A stretch of 64,000 bases of DNA from Azospirillum sp. TSA2s (GTDB taxonomy: Bacteria > Pseudomonadota > Alphaproteobacteria > Azospirillales > Azospirillaceae): positions 2,567,501 through 2,631,500 of the forward strand of contig NZ_CP039650.1 of the NCBI RefSeq assembly GCF_004923315.1, given 5' to 3'. Positions 28,232 to 37,416 of the stretch are shown here, one piece after another. The position numbers and the translations under genes were made by a program. Position 1 is the first letter of the stretch. Each line of letters opens with the position of its first letter. A model generated the notes under the pieces. It did not search any database. It saw nothing but the letters and a program-made list of their open reading frames with translations, and was not told where the DNA came from.

Positions 28232-28273
28232 AGAATCGCCGCCAACCTCTTCACCAAGAAGGAAAATCTCCCG

Positions 28274-28462
28274 ATGCCGACCATCAACATCCAGCTGTTC
28301 GAAGGCCGCACCGTCGAACAGAAACGCGAATACGCCAAGGCGCTGACCGAAGCGACCGTGAAGGTCCTCGGCTGCTCGCCCTCGGCGGTGGACATCATCT
28401 TTCAGGACGTGAAGAAAAGCGATTGGGCCAGCGGCGGGGAGCTGTGGTCGGACAAGAGCTGA
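28274..28462 (+). CDS. 4-oxalocrotonate tautomerase family protein
   Basis: A 62-residue protein of the small tautomerase family. It starts MPTINIQLFEGRT; the proline exposed after Met removal is the catalytic base in the family. The helix VEQKREYAKALTEATVKVLG and the C-terminal V-D-I-I-F-Q-D-V strand fit 4-OT. No aromatic-degradation genes are near, so the substrate is unknown. It follows pncC on the same strand by 42 bases with AAGAAGG upstream. Confidence 0.88.
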   Translation: MPTINIQLFEGRTVEQKREYAKALTEATVKVLGCSPSAVDIIFQDVKKSDWASGGELWSDKS

Positions 28463-28483
28463 CCGACCACGGCTAGCCCGGCG

Positions 28484-28939
28484 TCAGGCCGGCTGCGTCA
28501 CCCGGCCCGGCCCATAAAGCTGGGCCGCACGCGTTTCGAAGGCCTGTACCATGCGGCGCACCGCCTCGTTGAACAGCAGGCCCATGATCTTCTGCAGCAT
28601 CTTCGAGCGGAACTCGAAATCGACGAAGAAGTCGACGCAGCAGCCGCCGGGATGATCGTTGAAGATCCAATGATTGTTCAGGTACTGGAACGGTCCGTCG
28701 GTGTACTGCACGTCGATCCGGCAGGCCGGCGCGCTCAGTTCCACCCGAGAGGTGAAGCGCTCGCGGACCATCTTGAACCCGATGATCAGGTCCGCGAACA
28801 TGACATCGCCTTCGCGCTTGCGGATTCGGGCCGCCAGGCACCAGGGCAGAAACTCCGGATACTTCTCCACATCGGCGACCAGGTCGTACATCTGCTGGGG
28901 CGTGTAGGGAAGAACCTTCTTTTCCGCGTGCGTCGGCAT
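28484..28939 (-). CDS. COQ10/RatA-type START-domain protein
   Basis: A 151-residue protein of the polyketide-cyclase/START fold. The N-terminus PYTPQQMYDLVADVEKYPEF followed by LPWC is diagnostic of the COQ10/RatA group, and the C-terminal helix (LLFNEAVRRMVQAFETRA) closes the cavity. Relatives include ubiquinone-binding COQ10 and E. coli RatA. A role in quinone binding is favoured here because it sits beside lipA and the PDH genes as in many alphaproteobacteria, but this is not proven. Convergent with the tautomerase gene; lipA lies 35 bases upstream on the same strand. Confidence 0.88.
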   Translation of the reverse strand: MPTHAEKKVLPYTPQQMYDLVADVEKYPEFLPWCLAARIRKREGDVMFADLIIGFKMVRERFTSRVELSAPACRIDVQYTDGPFQYLNNHWIFNDHPGGCCVDFFVDFEFRSKMLQKIMGLLFNEAVRRMVQAFETRAAQLYGPGRVTQPA

Positions 28940-28974
28940 GCCCGTACCCGTGTCCTTCTATTGAACCGCCTGCA

Positions 28975-29931
28975 TCAGGCGGCCGCGACCCCCAGCTTGC
29001 GCAGCCGGGCTTCGCGCAGCTTCTTGAAATCGGCGCCCGCATGGTAGGACGAGCGCGTCAGCGGCGACGAGGCCACCAGCAGGAAGCCCTTGCCGCGGCC
29101 GACAGTGGAATAACCGTCGAACTCCTCGGGAGTCACGAAACGATCCACCGCCGCATGCTTGGGCGTGGGCTGGAGATACTGCCCAATCGTCAGAAAGTCC
29201 ACATCGGCGGAGCGCAGATCGTCCATAACCTGCCCGATCTCCTCCTTCGTCTCGCCCAGCCCGACCATCAGGCCGGACTTGGTGAAGATCGTCGGATCCA
29301 GCTCCTTCACCCGCGCCAGCAGCTGAAGCGAGGTGAAATAGCGCGCACCGGGGCGGATGTTGGGATACAGGCGCGGAACCGTCTCCAGATTGTGGTTGAA
29401 GACGTCCGGCTTGGCCTCCACCACCACCTCGACCGCCCCCTTCTTCTTCTGGAAATCGGGGGTCAGGATCTCGATGGTCGTCGTCGGCGACGCGGCGCGG
29501 ATGGCACGGATGGTGCGGGCGAAATGCTCGGCGCCGCCGTCGGCCAGATCGTCGCGGTCGACCGAGGTGATGACGACGTGGCTCAGCTTCAGCTGGCCCA
29601 CCGCCTCGGCCACATTGTCCGGCTCATGCGGGTCCAGCAGGTCGGGACGCCCGGTCTCCACATTGCAGAAGGCGCAGCCGCGCGTGCAGATGGAGCCCAG
29701 GATCATGAAGGTGGCGTGCTTGTGCTTCCAGCACTCCCCGATGTTCGGGCAGGCGGCCTCCTCGCACACCGTGTTCAGCTTCAGACCGCGCATCAGCTGG
29801 CGGGTCTCGTTGTATTCCTGGCTCATCGGCGCCTTGACCCGGATCCAGGCCGGTTTGCGCTGGATCGGGTTGTCGGGCTTATGGGCCTTTTCGGGGTGGC
29901 GCAGCTTCTCGGTCTGGTCGACGAGGGTCAT
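28975..29931 (-). CDS. lipA: Lipoyl synthase
   Basis: A 318-residue radical-SAM enzyme that inserts two sulfurs into octanoyl groups on lipoyl domains. The auxiliary cluster cysteines are Cys56, Cys61 and Cys67 (CEEAACPNIGEC). The radical-SAM cysteines are in CTRGCAFC (82-89). The C-terminal LTRSSYHAG contains the serine ligand of the auxiliary cluster. Its substrates are encoded nearby: the lipoyl domains of PdhB and PdhC. The ATG at 29931 is followed by a typical family N-terminus. Co-transcription with the COQ10-like gene is likely. Confidence 0.96.
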   Translation of the reverse strand: MTLVDQTEKLRHPEKAHKPDNPIQRKPAWIRVKAPMSQEYNETRQLMRGLKLNTVCEEAACPNIGECWKHKHATFMILGSICTRGCAFCNVETGRPDLLDPHEPDNVAEAVGQLKLSHVVITSVDRDDLADGGAEHFARTIRAIRAASPTTTIEILTPDFQKKKGAVEVVVEAKPDVFNHNLETVPRLYPNIRPGARYFTSLQLLARVKELDPTIFTKSGLMVGLGETKEEIGQVMDDLRSADVDFLTIGQYLQPTPKHAAVDRFVTPEEFDGYSTVGRGKGFLLVASSPLTRSSYHAGADFKKLREARLRKLGVAAA

Positions 29932-29993
29932 GGTCTAAAGCTCCCGATGGCCGACGCGATGCCCCGGCCCCGACAATAGGTGCGATGAGGATG

Positions 29994-30479
29994 TCAAACC
30001 CGCCATTCCGGCGGAAACAGTTCGGCCGGATAGGCCGGATCGAGCGCCTGGTCAAGCGTGAAAGGCGGCAAGACCGGGAAATGCCCGTCGGGCATATCCG
30101 CCTCGACGGCCGCCCGCAGCCGGGCATCCGAGTAAACGTCGGCGAAGATGCCGGCAATGTACGGCCGAAGGCTCGGGCTGTCCTTGATCTCCCGGATCAG
30201 CTTCTTGCGCTGCTCCCGAACGGTCAGGCGCCAGCTGCGCTCGCACCGTTCCCGCAGGTCGGGACAGAACATCCATTTCAGCAAATGGACCAGCAGAACG
30301 CCAAGGCGGCTGTCAATCTCGGACTTCTGGCTGCGGCCCATGCTCTCGATCTCCTCGGCGACGTTCTCCCAGTCGACCGGGGCGTTGTTCCGCTCAGCGC
30401 CGGCACGGCGAAGCTCCTGCGCCTGGGCTTGCGTCCAGGCGTAGAAATCCTCGTCATAGGCGGCGCTGCTGCGGTCCAT
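29994..30479 (-). CDS. DUF29 family protein
   Basis: A 161-residue soluble, mostly helical protein. YDEDFYAWTQAQAQELR and WENVAEEIESMGRSQKSEID, then LLVHLLKWMFCPDLR, are the hallmarks of DUF29, a family common in cyanobacteria and Rhodospirillales and of unknown function. The ATG at 30479 is preceded by GGACGGAG; an upstream TTG is in frame. It lies between lipA and lpd, breaking the lipoate/PDH region. Confidence 0.85.
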   Translation of the reverse strand: MDRSSAAYDEDFYAWTQAQAQELRRAGAERNNAPVDWENVAEEIESMGRSQKSEIDSRLGVLLVHLLKWMFCPDLRERCERSWRLTVREQRKKLIREIKDSPSLRPYIAGIFADVYSDARLRAAVEADMPDGHFPVLPPFTLDQALDPAYPAELFPPEWRV

Positions 30480-30522
30480 GGCTCCGTCCAAAGGGGAAAA
30501 ACGTCACCTCGGAAAATCTTAG

Positions 30523-31920
30523 TTAAAAGTGGATCGCCCGGCCATAGGCATCAAGGACCGACTCATGCATCATTTCCGACAGGGTCGGGTGCGGGAACAC
30601 CGTGTGCATCAGCTCGGCCTCGGTCAGCTCCGACGACTTGGCGATGCCATAGCCCTGGATCAGCTCGGTCACTTCCGCGCCGATCATGTGGGCGCCCAGC
30701 ATCTCGCCGGTCTTGGCGTCGAAGATGGTCTTGATCAGGCCTTCCGGCTCGCCCAGCGCGATGGCCTTGCCGTTGCCGACGAAGGGGAAGCGGCCGACCT
30801 TGATCTCGTAACCGGCTTCCTTCGCCTTCTTCTCCGTCAGGCCGACCGACGCGATCTGCGGGTGCGAGTAGGTGCAGCCCGGGATATTGCGGACGTTCAG
30901 CGCATGCGGGTGCTTGCCGGCGATGTGCTCGGCGACGATCACGCCTTCATGGCTGGCCTTGTGGGCGAGCCAGGGGGCGCCGGTCACGTCGCCGATGGCG
31001 TACACGCCCGGCTCGTCGGTCTCGCACATGCCGTTGGTCTGGATGTGGCCGCGGTCGGTCTTGACCTTGGTGTTCTCCAGGCCGAGCCCCTCGGTGTTCG
31101 GGCTGATGCCGACGGCGACGATGACGCGGTCGACCGTGATGTCCTCGGTCTTGCCGCCGGCCTCGACGGCCACGGTCACGCTGTCGGCGGCTTTGCGCAG
31201 ATTGCCGGCCTTGCCGCCGGTGATGATGCGCATGCCCTGCTTCTCGAAGGCTTTCCGGGCCATTGCGGAGATTTCCTCATCCTCCACCGGAAGGATGCGG
31301 TCCATCACCTCGACCACTGTAACTTTGGCGCCCAAGGCGTTGTAGAAGCTGGCGAATTCGATGCCGATGGCACCGGACCCGATCACCAGCAGCGACTTCG
31401 GCATGCTGTCCGGGGTCATCGCCTTGCGATAGGTCCAGACCAGCTTGCCGTCATCCTCCAGCCCCGGCAGCGTGCGGGCGCGCGCACCGGTGGCGATGAT
31501 GATGTGCTTGGCGCCGAAGGTGCCGACCGGGGCCTCGCCCTTGGTCACCGCCACCTGCCCCTTGCCGAGCAGCTTGGCGGAGCCTTCGATCACCGCGACC
31601 TTGTTCTTCTTCAGCAGGTGCTTGACGCCGCCGTTCAGCTGCCCGGCGACCTTGCGCGACCGGGCGACGACCTTGTCGAGGTCGAAGGACGGGTTCTGGA
31701 TGACCAGACCATAGTCGGCGGCATGCTTGGCGAGATGCAGCACCTCAGCCGAGCGCAGCAGCGCCTTGGTCGGGATGCAGCCCCAGTTCAGGCAGATGCC
31801 GCCCAGGTTTTCACGCTCGATGACCGCGGTGTGCAGGCCAAGCTGCGCGGCGCGGATCGCCGCCACGTAACCGCCCGGCCCGCCGCCGATGACGATGACG
31901 TCGTAATTCATGTCGGCCAA
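30523..31920 (-). CDS. lpdA: Dihydrolipoyl dehydrogenase (E3)
   Basis: A 465-residue FAD flavoenzyme that reoxidises dihydrolipoamide in 2-oxoacid dehydrogenase complexes. The FAD motif VIGGGPGGY, the redox disulfide in GGICLNWGCIPTKALL, the NAD motif VIGSGAIGIEF, and the C-terminal HAHPTLSE-like EAELMHTVFPHPTLSEM are visible. The start is likely TTG at 31920 because GGGGAGAA lies seven bases upstream and the N-terminus then matches family members; ATG at 31911 is an alternative. It closes the PDH operon, 15 bases after the chorismate mutase. Confidence 0.95.
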   Translation of the reverse strand: MADMNYDVIVIGGGPGGYVAAIRAAQLGLHTAVIERENLGGICLNWGCIPTKALLRSAEVLHLAKHAADYGLVIQNPSFDLDKVVARSRKVAGQLNGGVKHLLKKNKVAVIEGSAKLLGKGQVAVTKGEAPVGTFGAKHIIIATGARARTLPGLEDDGKLVWTYRKAMTPDSMPKSLLVIGSGAIGIEFASFYNALGAKVTVVEVMDRILPVEDEEISAMARKAFEKQGMRIITGGKAGNLRKAADSVTVAVEAGGKTEDITVDRVIVAVGISPNTEGLGLENTKVKTDRGHIQTNGMCETDEPGVYAIGDVTGAPWLAHKASHEGVIVAEHIAGKHPHALNVRNIPGCTYSHPQIASVGLTEKKAKEAGYEIKVGRFPFVGNGKAIALGEPEGLIKTIFDAKTGEMLGAHMIGAEVTELIQGYGIAKSSELTEAELMHTVFPHPTLSEMMHESVLDAYGRAIHF

Positions 31921-31935
31921 GGGTGTTCTCCCCAT

Positions 31936-32238
31936 TCAGGAGCGAGGCGCATCCTCGCGGCCGGCGGCAAAGATGCCTTCCTCGACCCGGCACGCCTCGT
32001 CGATGATCGTCTGGTACAGGGTGGCCATGAAGTCCGGATCCAGGCCGTACGCCAGCCCCGCCTCGGCCGCCCGTTGTTTCACCGCTTCGACGCGGTCGGG
32101 CAGCACGGCCGGCAGATTTTCCGCCATCTTCACCGCTGCGACGCGGTGGACGACGGACAGGCGCTTGCCCAGCAACGCGACGAGTTCGTCGTCGATGGCG
32201 TCGATTTCGGCGCGGAGCGGGGCAAGGCTTTTCGACAT
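31936..32238 (-). CDS. Chorismate mutase, AroQ type
   Basis: A 100-residue all-helical protein. LAPLRAEIDAIDDELVALLG followed by KRLSVVHRVAAVK matches helix 1 of AroQ chorismate mutases, with the conserved Arg, Asp and Lys of the active site, and later E-x-V-K and TLYQTIIDEACRVEE fit helix 3. The reaction converts chorismate to prephenate for Phe and Tyr synthesis. It is placed between pdhC (20-base gap) and lpd (15-base gap) on the same strand, so it should be part of the PDH operon. Isochorismate-pyruvate lyase is a related alternative; given pyruvate metabolism next door this cannot be excluded. Confidence 0.88.
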   Translation of the reverse strand: MSKSLAPLRAEIDAIDDELVALLGKRLSVVHRVAAVKMAENLPAVLPDRVEAVKQRAAEAGLAYGLDPDFMATLYQTIIDEACRVEEGIFAAGREDAPRS

Positions 32239-32258
32239 GGAACCGGATCCTCAAACCA

Positions 32259-33605
32259 TCAGAGCAGCATCGAGAGCGGATCCTCGAGCAGCTTCTTCAC
32301 CGCCGCAAGGAATTCCGCACCGACGGCGCCATCGGCGACGCGGTGGTCGAAGGTGCCGGTCAGGCTCATCACCGTGGCGATTGCCAGCGCGCCGTCCTTC
32401 ACCACCGGGCGCTGCTCGCTGGCGCCGACCGCCAGGATGCAGGCCTGCGGCGGGTTGATGATCGCCTGGAACTGCTTGATCCCCATCATGCCCAGGTTGG
32501 AGATGGAGATCGTGCCGCCCTGATACTCTTCCGGCTTCAGCGCGTTGTCGCGCGCCTTCTTGGCCAGCGCCTTCATCTCGTTGGAGATGTCGGCCAGACC
32601 CTTGGTCTCCGCCTTCTTGACGATCGGGGTGATCAGCCCGGTCGGAGTGGCGACGGCCACCGACACGTCGGCGTGGCTGTATTGCAGCATCGCCTCGTCG
32701 GTCCAGGACGCGTTGATCGCCGGGACCTTCTTCAGCGCCAGCGCCACGGCACGGATGATGAAGTCGTTCACCGACAGCTTGTAGGCGTCGGACCGGCCGT
32801 TCAGTTCGGCACGGACCTTCATCAGCGCGTCGATCTCGACATCCACCGTCAGGAAATAGTCGGGGACGGTGCGCTTCACTTCGCCCAGACGCTTGGCGAT
32901 GGTCTTGCGCATGCCGCTGTTCGGCACGGCGGTGTAGGCCATGCCCAGCTTGTCGGCGAGCGACTTGGCATCCACACCCTCGGCCTTCGCAGGGGCCGGA
33001 GCAGCGGCGGGAGCCGGGGCGGCGGCGGCCGGCGCCGGGGCAGCCGCCGGAGCGGCAGCGGCCTTGGCCGGACCGGCGGCCTTGGCGGCCTCCACGTCGG
33101 CCTTGACGATGCGGCCGTGCGGGCCGGTGCCCTTGACCGACTTCAGGTCGACGCCGGCCTGTTCGGCGATGCGGCGCGCCAGCGGGCTGGCGAACACGCG
33201 CTCGCCGGCGGCAGCCGGAGCGGCAGCGGCCGGAGCCGGAGCAGCGGCGGCAGCCGGGGCGGCCGACGGCGCCGGTGCAGCGGCCGGAGCGGCGGCAGTG
33301 GCCGGAGCCGCAGCAGCCGGGGCCGGAGCGGAGCCGGCCGAAGCCAGCGCGCTCTCGTCCTCACCCTCTTCCAGCAGGATGGCGATCGGGGTGTTCACCG
33401 CGACGCCCTGGCTGCCGGCCGGGATCAGGATCTTGCCGATGCGGCCTTCATCGACCGCTTCGACTTCCATGGTGGCCTTGTCGGTTTCGATCTCGGCGAG
33501 CACGTCGCCGGACTTCACCGTGTCGCCTTCCTTCTTCAGCCACTTGGCGAGGTTGCCCTCGGTCATCGTGGGAGAGAGGGCGGGCATCAGAATCTGAACG
33601 GTCAT
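32259..33605 (-). CDS. pdhC: Pyruvate dehydrogenase E2, dihydrolipoamide acetyltransferase
   Basis: A 448-residue E2 core protein. One lipoyl domain (1-~80) has Lys43 in ETDKATMEVEA. A long Ala/Pro linker (~90-130) follows, then a peripheral subunit-binding domain (FASPLARRIAEQAGVDLK-V-G-T-G), another Ala/Pro linker, and the catalytic domain ending with the DHRVADGAVGAEF active-site motif. It forms the complex core and passes acetyl groups to CoA. It follows pdhB by 16 bases. Its lipoyl-domain DNA is almost identical to that of pdhB over 92 bases. Confidence 0.96.
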   Translation of the reverse strand: MTVQILMPALSPTMTEGNLAKWLKKEGDTVKSGDVLAEIETDKATMEVEAVDEGRIGKILIPAGSQGVAVNTPIAILLEEGEDESALASAGSAPAPAAAAPATAAAPAAAPAPSAAPAAAAAPAPAAAAPAAAGERVFASPLARRIAEQAGVDLKSVKGTGPHGRIVKADVEAAKAAGPAKAAAAPAAAPAPAAAAPAPAAAPAPAKAEGVDAKSLADKLGMAYTAVPNSGMRKTIAKRLGEVKRTVPDYFLTVDVEIDALMKVRAELNGRSDAYKLSVNDFIIRAVALALKKVPAINASWTDEAMLQYSHADVSVAVATPTGLITPIVKKAETKGLADISNEMKALAKKARDNALKPEEYQGGTISISNLGMMGIKQFQAIINPPQACILAVGASEQRPVVKDGALAIATVMSLTGTFDHRVADGAVGAEFLAAVKKLLEDPLSMLL

Positions 33606-33621
33606 CCTATCAGCCCTCCTC

Positions 33622-35025
<1,404 letters not shown>

Positions 35026-35141
35026 TCCTCAACCTCCGGCGGCGCGGGGAAACCGGTTGCCGCTCCCGATATGGGGGCAACCCGTCCCTCTGGCGCCGCT
35101 CCTGCTTTTCGTTGACGTCAGGACCAGACGGTGGACGACGG

Positions 35142-36161
35142 TCAGCTCTCGACCAGGATGTCGGTCCACAGCTCCGACGGATCGGGCTCGGGGCTCTGCT
35201 GCGCGAACTCGGCCGATTCGGTCACGATCGCCTTCACAGCGCGATCAATCTCCTTCAGCTTGTCCTCGTCGGTGTGGCCGCCGGCCAGCAGCTTCGACTT
35301 CAGCTGGTCGATGGGATCGGACTCCGACCGCATCTTCTCGACCTCCTCCTTCGTCCGGTACTTGGCCGGATCGGACATGGAGTGGCCGCGGTAGCGGTAG
35401 GTCTTCATCTCGAGGATGACCGGGCCGTTGCCTTCGCGGATGTAGTTCACCCACTGATCGGCGGCGGCCTTCACCTCGAGCACGTCCATCCCGTTGACCT
35501 GATAGCCGGGGATGCCGTAGGCGGCGCCGCGCTGATGCAGTTCACCGGCCGAGGCACGCTCCTGCGAGGTGCCCATGGCGTACTTGTTGTTCTCGATGAC
35601 GAACAGGACCGGCAGCTTCCAGAGCGCCGCCATGTTGAAGCTCTCGTACACCTGGCCCTGGTTGATGGCGCCGTCGCCGCAATAGACCGCGGACACGCCG
35701 CCGTCATTGAGGTACTTGTGCGCGAAGGCGAGACCGGTGCCGAGCGGAACCTGGCCGCCGACGATGCCGTGGCCGCCGTAGAAGTTCTTCTCGCGGCTGA
35801 ACATGTGCATCGAGCCGCCCTTGCCCTTGGAGTAGCCCCCAATGCGGCCGGTCAGCTCGGCCATCACGCCCTTGGCTTCCATGCCGCAGGCCAGCATGTG
35901 GCCGTGGTCACGGTAGCTGGTGATGACGGTGTCGCCATCCTTCAGCGCCGCCTGCACGCCGACGACGACGGCTTCCTGGCCGATGTAGAGATGGCAGAAG
36001 CCGCCGATCAGGCCCATGCCGTACAGCTGGCCCGCCTTCTCTTCGAAGCGGCGGATCAGCAGCATCTCGCGATAGTAATGAAGAAGCTCTTCGGAAGAGA
36101 CGGCTTGAGCGGGCGCGGTGTCGGTCTGCGCCTTGGTGGAACGGCGTCGGGACGCGGCCAT
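35142..36161 (-). CDS. pdhA: Pyruvate dehydrogenase E1 alpha
   Basis: A 339-residue thiamine-diphosphate subunit that decarboxylates pyruvate. The ThDP motif is CGDGAINQGQVYESFNMAAL followed by VIENNKYAMGT. The YIGQEA and SYRDHGHMLACG motifs and the phosphorylation-loop-like YRYRGHSMSDPAKYR are typical. GGGGAGGA lies a few bases before the ATG at 36161; an upstream extension is not supported. First gene of the operon pdhA-pdhB-pdhC-chorismate mutase-lpd. Its ThDP cofactor depends on the thiamine supply also served by the thiZXY operon. Confidence 0.96.
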   Translation of the reverse strand: MAASRRRSTKAQTDTAPAQAVSSEELLHYYREMLLIRRFEEKAGQLYGMGLIGGFCHLYIGQEAVVVGVQAALKDGDTVITSYRDHGHMLACGMEAKGVMAELTGRIGGYSKGKGGSMHMFSREKNFYGGHGIVGGQVPLGTGLAFAHKYLNDGGVSAVYCGDGAINQGQVYESFNMAALWKLPVLFVIENNKYAMGTSQERASAGELHQRGAAYGIPGYQVNGMDVLEVKAAADQWVNYIREGNGPVILEMKTYRYRGHSMSDPAKYRTKEEVEKMRSESDPIDQLKSKLLAGGHTDEDKLKEIDRAVKAIVTESAEFAQQSPEPDPSELWTDILVES

Positions 36162-36319
36162 GATTCCTCCCCAGGGTTCAAGCGGCAAAGGTCGTTGACA
36201 ACACCTTTTGCCGCCGCGCGTTGCGGGCATGCGAGAGCCCGCACCGGAAGCGAATATGGCGCGCACACTACACGAGCTTCTGGGTCTGCGCAAACGTCTG
36301 TTTTTGCAGCGCTATTTCA

Positions 36320-36342
36320 GATTAACCGCGATTCGGTTAATC
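36320..36342. promoter_or_regulatory. Inverted repeat between ftsB and pdhA
   Basis: A perfect nine-base arm pair, GATTAACCG (36320-36328) and CGGTTAATC (36334-36342), with a five-base centre. It lies 13 bases after the ftsB stop and about 160 bases before pdhA. It could be a terminator of ftsB or an operator of the PDH operon. No strong T tract follows on the minus strand. Confidence 0.45.
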
Positions 36343-36355
36343 GGCTGATATCCCC

Positions 36356-36727
36356 TTACTTCTGCTGGCTCGCCCCTTCCGGATCGGCCAGTTTGGGAAG
36401 CTTGACGATGACGTCGCGGGGGTTAGCGAAATTCAGCATCAGCCGCGCCCGCTCCTCCAACATGTCGCGGTCGAGACCGTCGCCGCGCAGCAGCTGGGCG
36501 CGCCGTTCCATGTCCTCCCGCTCGGTGTGGAGTTGGTTGAGGACCTCTTCGGCCTGGGCGATTTCCCCCTGGATCTGCTTCATCGCCACCAGCCCGCGGT
36601 CGCCATGGATCGCGTAGTAGGCGAAGTAGGCGACCACGCAGGCGCACAGCGCCGGCATGATTGCTTGGCGGAGCGCGCTTTTGGCGGCGCGGGCGAGCGT
36701 GTCGGTGAGGTCGGCGATCATCGTCAT
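36356..36727 (-). CDS. ftsB: Septum formation initiator FtsB-like protein
   Basis: A 123-residue single-pass membrane protein. The membrane segment is at ~24-42 (IMPALCACVVAYFAYYAIHG), preceded by a short cytoplasmic part and followed by a coiled coil (LVAMKQIQGEIAQAEEVLNQ through LHTEREDMERRAQLL). The ending LEERARLMLNFANPRDVIV matches DivIC/FtsB. It links FtsL and FtsQ in the divisome. In alphaproteobacteria ftsB regularly precedes pdhA, as here. The initiating ATG could be at 36727 or 36721. Confidence 0.9.
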   Translation of the reverse strand: MTMIADLTDTLARAAKSALRQAIMPALCACVVAYFAYYAIHGDRGLVAMKQIQGEIAQAEEVLNQLHTEREDMERRAQLLRGDGLDRDMLEERARLMLNFANPRDVIVKLPKLADPEGASQQK

Positions 36728-37085
36728 GGTGGCACGATGGAATCACAGCGGCTTTCCACCGGTCAAACGAAAAAGATGGAACAGCCAAGTCGCAAAAGCT
36801 TCGTGATCTTTGCGCAACCCAGTAATGGGTATCCGTCACGCCCAACCCACAAGTCGACAGCATGTTCCCGTAAAGTTCTCGTCGGCAATCGGGCGTCCCA
36901 TCGGGCTACGCTCCCGCTCATCGGTACAGCCGTCCACCCGGCATAGAGCGAAGGTGCATGGAATGAAACCGGCGGTGGCGTGTTTGGACCCACACGGTGC
37001 CGTTGTGTCCGGGTCCGAGTCCATTGCGTCTTCGCACCTCCGGTCCCGCCGACGGCGCCGCCAACTGGCTGAGGAGCGATACCCC
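36728..37085. other. Intergenic region without a convincing gene
   Basis: A 358-base gap between the divergent ftsB and lipoprotein genes, so it must contain both promoters. Only short unsupported open frames are seen. No strong hairpin, known RNA motif or operator was recognised, apart from weak promoter-like AT-rich patches near 36770-36830. Confidence 0.5.
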
Positions 37086-37397
37086 ATGCGCAGCAAGTTT
37101 CTGATCGTGGCCCTGCCCGCCCTGCTTCTGGGTCTGGCGGCCTGCGACGACCAAAACGCCCAGAATTCCAACGCGTCGAACCAGAGCAGCCCGACCACCA
37201 GCAGCGGGTCGAGCAGCGGCTCCACCACCGTCCCGCCGCCCTCGACCGGCGTTCCGGTACAGGGCGGCACGTCGGGCAATTCGATGAACGAGACCAGCGG
37301 CGCCACCCGTACGGCGCCGGGTGGCTCGACGGCCGGCGGTTCGGCCGGCGGCGGCGCCAGCACCGGCGGCTCCCCCACCCCGTCGGGCACCCAGTAA
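37086..37397 (+). CDS. Small Ser/Gly/Thr-rich lipoprotein, hypothetical
   Basis: A 103-residue predicted lipoprotein. The signal MRSKFLIVALPALLLGLAAC ends in a lipobox (L-A-A-C) with the acylated Cys at position 20. The mature part is a low-complexity Ser, Gly, Thr and Pro-rich chain (SSGSSSGSTTVPPPSTGVPV and later GGSTAGGSAGGGAS) and is probably disordered. GAGGAG precedes the ATG at a good distance. Aspartates follow the cysteine (CDD), which in E. coli would favour inner-membrane retention; whether this rule holds here is not known. Confidence 0.75.
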   Translation: MRSKFLIVALPALLLGLAACDDQNAQNSNASNQSSPTTSSGSSSGSTTVPPPSTGVPVQGGTSGNSMNETSGATRTAPGGSTAGGSAGGGASTGGSPTPSGTQ

Positions 37398-37416
37398 GGC
37401 AGGACGTGGTGGACGG

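Noticed and set aside
30529..32523. Long plus-strand open frame across lpd, the chorismate mutase and part of pdhC
   Set aside because: It spans three well-supported minus-strand genes and has shadow-type composition.
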